DNA from: Rubripirellula sp.
GTDB taxonomy: Bacteria; Planctomycetota; Planctomycetia; Pirellulales; Pirellulaceae
NCBI GenBank assembly: GCA_029245125.1
Contig: JAQWPZ010000270.1
Coordinates: 1-36,882, forward strand
Direction of reading: 5' to 3'
Length of the DNA stretch: 36,882 bases
In this document: positions 18,201-25,797 of the stretch, piece by piece
Layout of the letters: each line of letters starts with the position of its first letter
Numbering within the stretch: position 1 is the stretch's first letter
The notes under the pieces: model-generated
The model's database searches: none
What the model was told of the DNA's origin: nothing
Seen by the model: the letters and a program-made list of their open reading frames with translations, nothing else
Program-made: the position numbers and the translations under genes

Positions 18201-18675
18201 GCCGCCCTGTGGCACCTGGTTGTCCATTGCCACCTCGCCCGCCATTGCCACCTCGGCCTCCGGTGGCCCGAATAAAGATGTAGCCCTCGGAACCGATGTC
18301 GACACTGTCTCGCAGTTGGGCAACCGAAGCATCGTCGGCATCGACCCGCCCGAAAATCAGGACCTGTCCGGTTTTGGATTCGTCTTCAGGACGGGATAAT
18401 CGCAAATTGACATGCCCAGAGTGCTGACCCCTTTGAGCCGGCGTGGCATCGCCGCCTCTTCGGCCGTGATTCCCAGCTCGCCGAGGTGGAGCCGTAAAAT
18501 TTTGGCCGTCGCGACCTTTGGCGCCTGGTTTGCCGGACACGTCGACGATACGCAACGTCTCCACTTCGCTGTCGGACGCAAAGCAGCCTGCATCAGCAAG
18601 ATGACGCCTTGAATTCAATAACTTGCGACGTAATGACAATGGACATTCGCTCCCGGCAGGCAAACAAAGTTGCAT
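15205..18675 (-). CDS. Large glycine-rich, collagen-like protein of unknown function
   Basis: 1156 residues from ATG 18675. The start is uncertain, because the homologous-looking region begins at VETLRIVDVSGKPGAKGRDG (about residue 38) and the first residues look random. Residues 45-300 are rich in GGxGGxGG and G-x-y triplets (GGRGGNGGRGGNGQPGATG and others), broken by a short beta segment (GQVLIFGRVD). Residues 300-600 look like two beta-sandwich domains (ISIDNIEIENFGG, FPVELSEIVSLRSLAPGES). Residues 600-1000 are mixed alpha/beta (FLLIANQKTSVNDIEKW, KTIIIPNNYY), and the C-terminus is helical and charged. No signal peptide or TM segment is seen, so it is probably cytoplasmic or exported by an unusual route. 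A PilZ gene lies upstream on the same strand. The function is unknown to me. Confidence 0.85.
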   Translation of the reverse strand: MQLCLPAGSECPLSLRRKLLNSRRHLADAGCFASDSEVETLRIVDVSGKPGAKGRDGQNFTAPPRRAGNHGRRGGDATPAQRGQHSGHVNLRLSRPEDESKTGQVLIFGRVDADDASVAQLRDSVDIGSEGYIFIRATGGRGGNGGRGGNGQPGATGRRGNDATRFSSGTNGGTGGTGGDAGDPTDGAPGGNGGDVSVAVDHRDTGLLMLIKGNLNGGDIGFAGEAGAGGRGGKGGRGGSSYHWTESRSYTDSQGNRRSRTIHRSNPGGSNGRSGRSGNRSRYRADDAVPGNVGLFRIVVETKSGRLLEYPSPYDLGLISFDIASEYTILEPDSLISIDNIEIENFGGMPTPENYTIRFTIQTDRWLIHDEIDLVMHRTLAPGERYTFTQHGLKIRLGDYIVDGPRRRPFTLDHLVSPIARLESGIGRPFRNFENGEEAEIRFPVELSEIVSLRSLAPGESTRMLFSITNIGTENLSQKYLHRALRCNIRRLSGDLNPAAVIFFDLEGNESDIVHHAFTHPIQELAAGQSVQVETRLGIKTSAHVTPYEKFEIGIDIDLQRPGSSESPNAYRTVDCRKTFIRVSEQYQFEEGSQFLLIANQKTSVNDIEKWTQLADYFGSGLDVWDVSYYGFFDLIRELPGDQSLLKHWRGKTIIIPNNYYQTPAGSSVAFDQLAKWQLRKAAADFDINFYVVGDSRTGGEQLLTDALLPVDDMSAASDLKTQKDFLREVARWNQYIRKSKQVVGGTTKDIREFANISLGSVHRFEIKPRTFLFQPDKNWLKSQAFKLQRHLGKHDPLHRWVVVHRYDSGDTDTEWGFFRQRQVGTLEVRRTLDSSTGSAVLYEVDGIDAINQDFISSQENKHGIFLALKFEDKVDRFIRLVSERTFPRYREAYIDRPLSEDEIAQIGNELLDSILVDIFNEQRIARQSRTWGRSHVDVLMPKLNYLAERSLNYGVSLQQMDAHQASMELLYDLIANLHYIAYKSRTAWDSAWIPSSIFKRGRAVSAHLNDRAERILTSIFGRKLSWWQRASSPNEDYDPKGMALKDHPEGIERQIADREITRRVETLKKRRASLKRYTAAQDHPGLTYDPELLSPAQRVLTGAQFDELAKREAGAAQNRTVTEAAVLTKRADLLVPLAEPTAAPVALEQSQKSPS

Positions 18676-18920
18676 TGTAGCAAGCGAGGCGGTGTTGCTT
18701 GTGTTGCGAGCTGCACTCTGGCGAAGGAGGCAGTCTGGTCAAGGAAGCAGGCCGAGGCAACGCTGGCGTCCGGTGAGAATCAGAGGTTCTGTGGCAGCGA
18801 TTTGGCCAAGACTGTGTTTGATTCGCCGCACTCGGAGGGATGCGGCCTGCGGCGTGATTGAAAAGCGGTATCAGCGACGCAGCTAACACCTCGAATGCCA
18901 CTTCAGGGGGGCACCCCTCA

Positions 18921-19334
18921 TCACAGCGAGGCAGGAAAATGATCCAGGCGATCAAGATAACGGCCCGCGCAACCGTAGAACGGCCCCAATGATCCAGACC
19001 ATATCGTCTCTGTCACAAGAGTCACGTCTGTTCCCGCGATCGAGAATTGAATGACCATCCTGTTCGCGTTCATTGGTTCGGTGTAAATCAGTCCGATTGT
19101 ATTGGATGAGATGTCGCGAGTGATGAGATCGAACGGTTCCCCAAGCGGTTGATTCGCCTCGTCTACGGCAACTGCACGCACTTGCAACAACATCGGTTGC
19201 CGCTCTTCCCGTCTCCGCTGATCTCCCTTGTACATGATCGCATTGATAACCTGTCGCCTGGCAAAATCGACCAACTCTTGGGGGAGATTGCTGGTGTCAC
19301 CGATGTGGAGTGAATCTTGAGTCAGCGTGCACAT
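18921..19334 (-). CDS. PilZ-like domain protein
   Basis: 137 residues from ATG 19334; a GTG at 19379 would add 15 residues that look unstructured. After a helical N-terminus (LPQELVDFARRQVINAIMY), the basic RRREERQP is the RxxxR c-di-GMP-binding turn of PilZ domains. It is followed by strands LLQVRAVAV and then TRDISSNTIGLIYTEP, matching the (D/N)xSxxG element (here D-I-S-S-N-T-I-G). The protein therefore probably senses c-di-GMP. The gene precedes the collagen-like gene on the same strand by 245 bp, so co-regulation is possible but a shared transcript is unproven. The 245-bp gap shows no gene. Confidence 0.8.
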   Translation of the reverse strand: MCTLTQDSLHIGDTSNLPQELVDFARRQVINAIMYKGDQRRREERQPMLLQVRAVAVDEANQPLGEPFDLITRDISSNTIGLIYTEPMNANRMVIQFSIAGTDVTLVTETIWSGSLGPFYGCAGRYLDRLDHFPASL

Positions 19335-19804
19335 GGATCGCGGGGTGTTTGTCAGGATGAATCTGTTTTCTAGCCGCACGTATAAATTTGGGTGTCAGCC
19401 AGTGAGAATGTTCGAAAGACAGGTGCGGAAGCAGGGGAATGCGGGTGCCCACTGATGAATGTGCGGATGATACCGATCCTGCGAGAATTTCTAGGACGAT
19501 AGGTTCGATTCAGAGATGAGGAAGCGGTGGGATCCAATCGAGACCGGTTTTCGCATTCTTAACAAAGCTGGATTGCCTCGCCGAGTTTTTGTTGATGCCT
19601 CACGTCCAGCAGGGATCAATCTGCCTCGATTTACTGGTGAGGCACGGATGTTTGGAGTGGTCGCTTTTCTGGTTTTTCTGAAGCTTAACGAGTGAGAAAT
19701 ATTGCTGGTGACTTGTTGCGGTCGCGAAAACGAATCATTTGGTGAATTTGAGGGCGAGGTGCCTGACCACACATCGCACACAACGAACGTGATACGATGC
19801 TCCG
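19335..19804. other. Intergenic gap with a possible 59-codon ORF
   Basis: 470 bp between the divergent PilZ and transporter genes. On the plus strand ATG 19516 to TGA 19695 encodes 59 residues (begins MRKRWDPIETGFRILNKAG, ends in a hydrophobic VVAFLVFLKLNE). The composition is protein-like but there is no domain or ribosome binding site I can defend. The minus-strand frame over the same bases is Arg/Ser-rich and looks like a shadow. Promoters for both flanking genes should lie here. Confidence 0.35.
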
Positions 19805-21133
19805 ATGCGCGGATGCACCTTCTTATTAATGCTGATCTGTTTCGTGGTGGGCGGTTGTGACCGCACCGCCTCTTACCCCTCACGACCAATCACGCTGGTT
19901 TGCCCCTGGGCAGCGGGTGGTGGCACAGATCGAGTGTCACGGCAAATGGCCATCTTGCTGGAGCAACGGCTTGGGCAACCGGTCAGTGTGATCAACGCAA
20001 CAGGTGGCAAAGGGGTCACCGGGCACAGTCGCGGATTGAAAGCACGTCCGGATGGTCATACGTTGACGATGATGACTTTCGAGCTCAACACAATGCATTG
20101 GGCCGGCTTAACAGAGTTGACCTACGAGGATTGTGTGCCGCTTGTTTCGGTCAACGAGGATTATGCGGCGTTGATGATTCGCAACGACGCCAAATGGCAG
20201 TCTGTTGCCGAATTAGAATCTGATGTGATGGCGGCGCCGGGAACTTTGACCGCATCGGGAACTGCCCTCGGTGGTGCCTGGCATTTGGCTTTGGCGGGGT
20301 GGTTGGTCGCTGCCGAAATGGACGCCGACGCGGTTACTTGGGTGCCATCCGCAGGTGCCGGTCCGTCCCTGCAACAACTGATCAGTGGTGGTGTCGACAT
20401 GGTCTGCTGCAGTTTGCCCGAGGCTCGCACGTTGCTTGAATCAGATCAGGTTCGCGCGTTGGGCGTGATGTCGCCGCAGCGGGCCGTGGGTTTCGAGCAG
20501 GTTCCAACGTTTCTTGAGCAGGGGAGTGATTGGACGCTAGGAGGTTGGCGTGGCTTGGCGGTTCCTCGGGGGACTCCGACCGAAATCGTCGATGAACTTT
20601 TGGAAACGCTCATTCCGATCGTTTCCGAGCCGCCGTCCATCGGCAACTTTGCTGAATTCATGGAAGCTCAGAAATTTGATCATACATGGCGTGGACCAGC
20701 TGAATTCAAAGAATTCCTGGCCGAGAATGATCGCAAGTTGGGAGCACTGCTGAAAAGCGAGGCCATGCAATCGGTCAACGAGGATCGGTTCAGCCCGATG
20801 ACTTACCCCGTGATTCTGCTGGGGCTGATTGCGGTCACCTTGGTTGGGTTGGTCCTCACCCATGAGAAAGGATCGGGACCGAATCAACCCACAAGCCGCT
20901 CACTGCCCATCTCACGAGCAAACGTGATCAATGTTGGATCTGTCATTGCCGCGATTGTCGCTTACGTTTGCCTCGCGGAGAGAGTTGGGTTTCTGCTGTT
21001 GGTAAGTGTGATTTTATTTCTGCTATTGGTCCGTTTTCAAACACGCATCGTCACTAGCTTGGCCATCACAGCGGTTACAGTACCCTTCATTTATTTCGTC
21101 TTTGCGATGATTTTACGTGTGCCTTTACCCTAG
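19805..21133 (+). CDS. Fused TctC (Bug-type binding lipoprotein) and TctB (small membrane subunit)
   Basis: 442 residues. Residues 1-18 form a lipoprotein signal (hydrophobic run, lipobox V15-G-G-C18). Residues 25-335 match the Bug/TctC periplasmic binding family: RPITLVCPWAAGGGTDRVSR at the start, QPVSVINATGGKG, ARPDGHTL, LTASGTALGG, and GWRGLAVPRGTP near the end. Residues about 336-442 are a TctB-like membrane part with about four helices (YPVILLGLIAVTLVGLVL; NVGSVIAAIVAYVCLA; FLLLVSVILFLLLV; SLAITAVTVPFIYFVFAMIL). In most bacteria TctC (~320 residues) and TctB (~150) are separate proteins; here the frame is continuous with no stop. The transporter imports a carboxylate-like solute using the ion gradient. 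TctA follows at 21359. Confidence 0.87.
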   Translation: MRGCTFLLMLICFVVGGCDRTASYPSRPITLVCPWAAGGGTDRVSRQMAILLEQRLGQPVSVINATGGKGVTGHSRGLKARPDGHTLTMMTFELNTMHWAGLTELTYEDCVPLVSVNEDYAALMIRNDAKWQSVAELESDVMAAPGTLTASGTALGGAWHLALAGWLVAAEMDADAVTWVPSAGAGPSLQQLISGGVDMVCCSLPEARTLLESDQVRALGVMSPQRAVGFEQVPTFLEQGSDWTLGGWRGLAVPRGTPTEIVDELLETLIPIVSEPPSIGNFAEFMEAQKFDHTWRGPAEFKEFLAENDRKLGALLKSEAMQSVNEDRFSPMTYPVILLGLIAVTLVGLVLTHEKGSGPNQPTSRSLPISRANVINVGSVIAAIVAYVCLAERVGFLLLVSVILFLLLVRFQTRIVTSLAITAVTVPFIYFVFAMILRVPLP

Positions 21134-21146
21134 GTGTTTTGATTGT

Positions 21147-21180
21147 GCACCTAGCGTCTGACGGCAGACGCTAGGGGTGC
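21147..21180. terminator. Perfect stem-loop between tctCB and tctA
   Basis: CTAGCGTCTG-ACGG-CAGACGCTAG has a 10-bp perfect stem, extended by one C-G pair and, after a 2-base bulge, by three more pairs to 21147/21180. It starts 13 bp after the tctCB stop. There is no T-run on either side, so a Rho-independent terminator is not assured. It could be a REP-like or transcript-stabilising hairpin that lowers tctA relative to tctCB. Its CTAGC ends resemble the repeat at 11926. Confidence 0.6.
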
Positions 21181-21239
21181 CAAACGAACTGAATTGCCCC
21201 TTTCGAGTGGAAATTGTTTTGCGAAATGGCGTGACGAAA

Positions 21240-21359
21240 ACGGCCCTAACACTGATGATTGTTTCCGCTTTTGCATCGTCGCATCATGCGGCAAGCGATT
21301 CGTTTGTTGAGCAAACGATTGGGGATTCCAGCGACCAAGCGACCAGTACTCGAAATTAA
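21240..21359 (+). CDS. Possible small exported peptide coupled to tctA
   Basis: A frame open from GTG 21177 contains an inner start candidate (GTG near 21231) giving VTKTALTLMIVSAFASSHHA, which resembles a short signal peptide, then an acidic tail. Its TAA (21357-21359) overlaps the tctA ATG as TAATG, a layout seen in translational coupling. There is no family match and no clear ribosome binding site, so it may only be a leader that sets tctA translation, or chance. The start given here is approximate. Confidence 0.2.
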   Translation, partial: TALTLMIVSAFASSHHAASDSFVEQTIGDSSDQATSTRN

Positions 21360-22894
21360 TGATCACCGCAGGTATCGAATCGGTTTTTCAATGGGACGTC
21401 CTGGCGGTCATTGCGGCTGCCGCGATTTATGGAATCGCGATTGGTGCGATACCGGGTTTGACGGCTACGATGGCTGTGGCCCTCATGGTGCCGTTGACCT
21501 TCTATCTAGATGATGTCCAGGCGATAGCGGCGATCGTAACGACCGTGACTTGCAGCATCTTTGCCGGAGATTTACCAACCACACTGGTTAGGATTCCGGG
21601 CACACCAGCATCAGCTGCATACGCCGATGACGCGTATGCCTTGACCCGAGCCGGTCGGCATGTTCATGCGTTGCATGTTTGTTTGTGGTGCAGTGTCTTG
21701 GGAGGGTTGTTCGGCGTTTTGGTTCTCGTATTCGCGGCTCCACCGCTCGCACAGATCGCGACGCAGTTCACTAGCTTTGAATATTTTTGGCTCTATTTGC
21801 TAGGGCTATCGTGCGCTGTCATCGTTTCGCCAGGTTCAAGGCTCAAGGGGTTCCTCGCGCTGCTGATTGGATTACTGTTATCGACGGTTGGTTTGGGGAC
21901 TGATTTCAGCGCACCACGCATGACGTTTGGGTTTGACCAACTGATCACGGGGGTCCGCTTTATTCCAGCGATGATCGGTCTGTTTGGGATCTCAGAAGTG
22001 CTGCGAAACGCCTTGAGACCAGACGAGTTGCCTCAAGCTGAATCGAGCAAAATAGCGGCGGTCGACGCTGAGACCGTTTCGTCGCTCGACCAGGAGAAAG
22101 ATTCCAATCGGGGGCTTGGCGTCTTGTTGTGGAAACGCAAGCTGTCGCTGTTTCGGAGCAGTACGATTGGGGCCACCATCGGGATGTTACCGGGGGCGGG
22201 TGCTGATATTGCCGCTTGGATCTCGTATGCCGTTTCCAAGCAGTTCTCTCGCCATCCCAAGCAATACGGCCATGGATCTACCGAGGGTTTGGCAGATGCG
22301 ACTGGTGCGAATAACGCGGCGTTAGGCGGCGCTTGGATTCCAGCATTGGTATTCGGGATTCCTGGCGACTCGGTTACGGCGATCGCGATTGGTGTTCTGA
22401 TGATGAAAAACATCACGCCGGGGCCTGGGATCTTTGCTGCCGATGCCAACCCCGATCAAACAACGCTGGTCGCAAGTATCTATGTGACGTTTGTCGTGGC
22501 CAATTTGATGCTGATCCCGATCGGTTTGGCTGCGATTCGAGCAGCTTCTTTACTGATCAAAATTCCCCGGCGAATTTTGCTGCCGTTGATCGTAATGTTC
22601 TGCATCATTGGATCGTATTCCATGTCGGGGAGCTATTTTGACATTTTGCTTATGCTCGCCATGGGCTTACTTGGATTCACGCTGGAAACATGGAAAGTTC
22701 CGTTGGGGCCGATTGTCTTGGGATTGATTCTGGGTGGTGAACTTGAACACCGTTTCTTGCAATCACTGACGGTGTCGTCCGATCCCTCCGCGTTTTTCGC
22801 CAATCCAATTTCCATCACACTTGGTGGATTGTGCATTTTGCTGTGGAGCTGGCCCTTGGTCACACGATTCAGAAACAACCGTGCGGGCGGCTGA
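21359..22894 (+). CDS. tctA: TctA-family large membrane subunit
   Basis: 511 residues from ATG 21359. The hallmark TctA motifs are present: GAIPGLTATMAVALMVPLTFYL (about 24-45), DLPTTLVRIPGTPASAAYADDAY (about 73-95), a second IGATIGMLPGAGADIAAWISYA (about 270-291), and GLADATGANNAALGGAWIPALVFGIPGDSVTAIAIG (about 308-343). About 11-12 hydrophobic helices are visible. It is the ion-coupled channel subunit of the tripartite tricarboxylate-type transporter, working with the binding and small membrane parts encoded just upstream in one fused chain. The length is normal. The gene ends one base from the stop of the convergent dehydrogenase gene. Confidence 0.95.
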   Translation: MITAGIESVFQWDVLAVIAAAAIYGIAIGAIPGLTATMAVALMVPLTFYLDDVQAIAAIVTTVTCSIFAGDLPTTLVRIPGTPASAAYADDAYALTRAGRHVHALHVCLWCSVLGGLFGVLVLVFAAPPLAQIATQFTSFEYFWLYLLGLSCAVIVSPGSRLKGFLALLIGLLLSTVGLGTDFSAPRMTFGFDQLITGVRFIPAMIGLFGISEVLRNALRPDELPQAESSKIAAVDAETVSSLDQEKDSNRGLGVLLWKRKLSLFRSSTIGATIGMLPGAGADIAAWISYAVSKQFSRHPKQYGHGSTEGLADATGANNAALGGAWIPALVFGIPGDSVTAIAIGVLMMKNITPGPGIFAADANPDQTTLVASIYVTFVVANLMLIPIGLAAIRAASLLIKIPRRILLPLIVMFCIIGSYSMSGSYFDILLMLAMGLLGFTLETWKVPLGPIVLGLILGGELEHRFLQSLTVSSDPSAFFANPISITLGGLCILLWSWPLVTRFRNNRAGG

Positions 22895-22895
22895 T

Positions 22896-25445
22896 CTAAA
22901 GTATTTGCAAGTATGCCATTAAATCAGCGGCCTGTTGGTGATCCAAGCCAATCAGCAAACCTTCGGGCATCAGCGACAATTTCGAGACGCGTTGTTCTGC
23001 AATGTCGTTTGCATTGACGCGAACAGTTTCCCCCGAGGCGGTCAAGAGAGTGATTCCGTCGACACTCTCGTAGATCCGCATTCCGATTATGACGCGATCG
23101 TCTGTCGTGAGAACTAATTGGGCACGATATCGATCGGGGACAGTATGACTTGGGTCGACCGTTGCTCTCCACAGGTCCTCGGCACTGAACCGACGTCCAA
23201 CGCCTTGCAGGGACGGTCCGAGAGCAGTGACGCCATTGTGACAGGACGCACACTTGCGTTCTTGAAAGAGTGTTTTTCCTTTTTCTGCATTTCCCGCCAG
23301 TGACAGGATGGTTGGAGCATCGGACAGCCACCTCGCGGTTTCGGCCCCGGCCGGTTGTGACTGCGGCAGTTCGATTCCGATCTTCGTGAGTGCTTTCCGT
23401 GCGGAGTCGCGTACAACGGGATCGACGGATTCGGCAGCAAGCTTCATTTGCTCGGCGTCGGATGGCCCGGGGTATCGCGCAATGGCTAACCATGCTGCGT
23501 TGCGGGTCGCTTGTTCTTCCAGCCAAATCCGAATGACGGAACGAGCAACGGCATCATTTCCCAAGGCAATGAACCTCGCGAGTCTTGGTTCCGTCGGCGG
23601 TCCACCAGCTTGCCGCAATAGTTTGACCCGCAGACGCTCTAATTCTTCAGGGTTCATCGCGTCGGTCCACACAAGATGAGCGGGTTGCCCGAATTTTTGG
23701 TGGGCCACCAGTCGGCCCGGCATCAATGCATCGCGGCGATGTAACGCCAACATCAGTTCTGTTAGACGGGGTGTCCAGTTACGATCGAGGTTTTGATTCT
23801 GTGACTCAATTAACAAGGGAATGTCGATCATCGCATTGATGATCTGGGCAGTCATCTCGTCATCGCGGGCTGCTGGTAAGCGGGCTAACGTGATCAGGCG
23901 ATGAAGTTTGTCGGTGGGGCTTGCGACGGTTTGCAAGTCACTCGCGATCACCTTGAATGCCTGGGGGAATTCAGGTTCTAGTACGGCGACGGCACGAATC
24001 AACTCATTGACCAACTCAGGATCACCCGAGGCTAGGGGAATCCTCTCCAAGCATTGTTTGGCCGCCTTATCCAGCAACGGCCTGGGCAAAGCTGGCCGCA
24101 AAACGCTGCGGTAGCCATCAAACACGGCGGCAACCTGATACTTCCCCCTCGCATCCCGTGGGTCACCGGTGCCAAGCCCCCCCAGGCTCTCGATGATTAG
24201 GGTGATCGCGTCCAGCAATTGCTGACGATTTGCTCGCGGGTTTTCGATGGTTTTTAACGCAAGCTTTGCGGCAGCAAGGTCGAGCACTCGATCTGGTGTT
24301 CTTCGCAAACGACGAATCGCGTCTCGCAAGGTATCAGCGGGCTCGGCCGGGTAGTTCGATTTCCAGTCCACGTGTTCAGCCGAATGGGATCGAGGCATGG
24401 TGGCATCGATTAAATAGATTCCGCCCTGGCTGCCGCGACCACCTACGCTCACCACCAATCGCCCATCGGGCAATGCCTCCAGATCGGTCACCGCAAACCC
24501 AGTATTTCCTGTGGCGAGGGCAACATTTTCCGTCGTTCCGTCATCTGAGACGAAGAGCAACCGACCGAATGTCCAGTCCAACACGAACGCACCTTCGTCA
24601 AAGCGGGCTGGCAGTCGTGTGTTGTGTGAACGCAACACACCGGTCGGCGACCCACGTCCAAATTCAGCCAGCACACGCGGCATTTCAGCGTCCACGTTTG
24701 GGCGTTTCCAGCTGCGTGTCACCCAGCCAGCATCGTCGCCTTGCGAAACACGATAGACGCGGGTGGGGCGGTACCATGGCAGCGACACATCGCGCTCGCC
24801 ATCACTGTCAAACGTGATGATGGTGTGATCCGGAGCAAAGTCGAAATCAAACGCATTGCGAAATCCATGCGCCCAAACTTCCCGTTGCGACCAGTCGGGT
24901 GATATCTTCCAAATTGCTCCCGCACGTGGATTCGGTACCTCAGTGGTTTTTACGTTCTGCGATTGAAACATGTTGGCGGTCTTGTTGCCCGCCAATAAGT
25001 ACCAGTAGCCATCGGGGCCCTTGCGCAAGGCATGCGCGTCGTGTTCACCACCCGTTTTAATCTCCAGCATTCGCGTGGGCGGTGAATCCACCATGCCATC
25101 AGCATCGGTATCTTGCATCCGCCACACTCCATCATCGCCAACGAAATAAAGCATGTCGTTTTCGATGCAAAGTCCGTGTGCGCCGTGAGGCGGGCGATCG
25201 AGCAGTGGATCGACGGTACTGACCGATTCTCGCTTGTCATCTAACGTTAGCATCCGGATGTAGCCGGGGCCCGAGGCAATGATCCGACCTTGAGCGTCGA
25301 CCGTCAGGTTCGTGCAGTCGGGAACCATGTCGTGGCCAGCAATTCGCTGAATCCTCAATCCGGGTGCCATTTGAATTTCGGCAACGAGAGGACGGGCGAA
25401 GGCGAAAACCACGATCGCGATCACCCAAGCAGAAATTCGATACAT
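22896..25445 (-). CDS. Pirellula-type membrane-bound dehydrogenase with C-terminal heme CxxCH domain
   Basis: 849 residues from ATG 25445 (TTG 25448 lies directly before). Residues 1-23 are a signal peptide (ARPLVAEIQ). Residues about 25-360 form a glucose/sorbosone-dehydrogenase-like beta-propeller (TVDAQGRIIASGPGYI; GEHDAHALRKGPDGYWYLLAGN; WAHGFRNAFDFDF), the planctomycete membrane-bound dehydrogenase domain. Residues about 370-700 are helical, HEAT-like. The C-terminus carries C732-A-S-C735-H736 in GKTLFQERKCASCHNG, then ALGPSLQGVG and a WRATVDPSHTVPD segment, matching the Pirellula/Verrucomicrobium heme-binding domain. It probably oxidises a sugar or alcohol in the periplasm and passes electrons to its heme. 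The gene is divergent from the sulfatase at 25798. Confidence 0.92.
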   Translation of the reverse strand: MYRISAWVIAIVVFAFARPLVAEIQMAPGLRIQRIAGHDMVPDCTNLTVDAQGRIIASGPGYIRMLTLDDKRESVSTVDPLLDRPPHGAHGLCIENDMLYFVGDDGVWRMQDTDADGMVDSPPTRMLEIKTGGEHDAHALRKGPDGYWYLLAGNKTANMFQSQNVKTTEVPNPRAGAIWKISPDWSQREVWAHGFRNAFDFDFAPDHTIITFDSDGERDVSLPWYRPTRVYRVSQGDDAGWVTRSWKRPNVDAEMPRVLAEFGRGSPTGVLRSHNTRLPARFDEGAFVLDWTFGRLLFVSDDGTTENVALATGNTGFAVTDLEALPDGRLVVSVGGRGSQGGIYLIDATMPRSHSAEHVDWKSNYPAEPADTLRDAIRRLRRTPDRVLDLAAAKLALKTIENPRANRQQLLDAITLIIESLGGLGTGDPRDARGKYQVAAVFDGYRSVLRPALPRPLLDKAAKQCLERIPLASGDPELVNELIRAVAVLEPEFPQAFKVIASDLQTVASPTDKLHRLITLARLPAARDDEMTAQIINAMIDIPLLIESQNQNLDRNWTPRLTELMLALHRRDALMPGRLVAHQKFGQPAHLVWTDAMNPEELERLRVKLLRQAGGPPTEPRLARFIALGNDAVARSVIRIWLEEQATRNAAWLAIARYPGPSDAEQMKLAAESVDPVVRDSARKALTKIGIELPQSQPAGAETARWLSDAPTILSLAGNAEKGKTLFQERKCASCHNGVTALGPSLQGVGRRFSAEDLWRATVDPSHTVPDRYRAQLVLTTDDRVIIGMRIYESVDGITLLTASGETVRVNANDIAEQRVSKLSLMPEGLLIGLDHQQAADLMAYLQIL

Positions 25446-25797
25446 CAAAATGCCGTGGACGGAATGAAGTGGGACGAAGAAGCGACACCCACATGGTACC
25501 CGGAGATCGGCGATTTTCGCACCGTGATCTGCCGAACGTATTCAGAACACTGCATGGTGAACAGATCGACGGGGGTTTGGTTGTGGAGTAGCGATTTTCC
25601 TCGCACCCAGCGCAGCGATCTATTTGGGAAATAATTCATCTCGAAAAAGGGAAAGTTCAGCCTTCGTTGCCCGGTAGCGGACTCGTGGCTGGGCATTTCG
25701 AACACTGGTCTGGCTAACACTGGTCTGGCAATCTTCGATTACAATTTTGTCATTCAGGGTTGGGGTTGTTGTTTACTTGGGGATGTAGGAATTACTG
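25446..25797. other. Divergent intergenic region with a 15-bp duplication
   Basis: About 350 bp between the dehydrogenase and sulfatase genes, expected to hold both promoters. No gene is seen. It contains AACACTGGTCTGGC(T/A) twice in tandem (25701-25715, 25716-25730), about 70 bp before the sulfatase start. Confidence 0.6.
25701..25730. repeat. 15-bp tandem repeat, 2 copies
   Basis: AACACTGGTCTGGCT then AACACTGGTCTGGCA, directly adjacent and differing only in the last base. It lies in the likely promoter region of the sulfatase. Confidence 0.9.

Noticed and set aside
19491..19889. 132-residue minus-strand frame upstream of the Tct genes
   Set aside because: Overlaps the start of the fused tctCB gene, Arg/Ser-rich, no domain.
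21147..21180. Classical Rho-independent terminator
   Set aside because: The stem is strong, but no T-run follows on either strand, so it is kept only as a stem-loop of uncertain role.
24230..24817. 195-residue plus-strand frame inside the dehydrogenase gene
   Set aside because: Arg/His/Ser-rich antisense shadow of a conserved protein.
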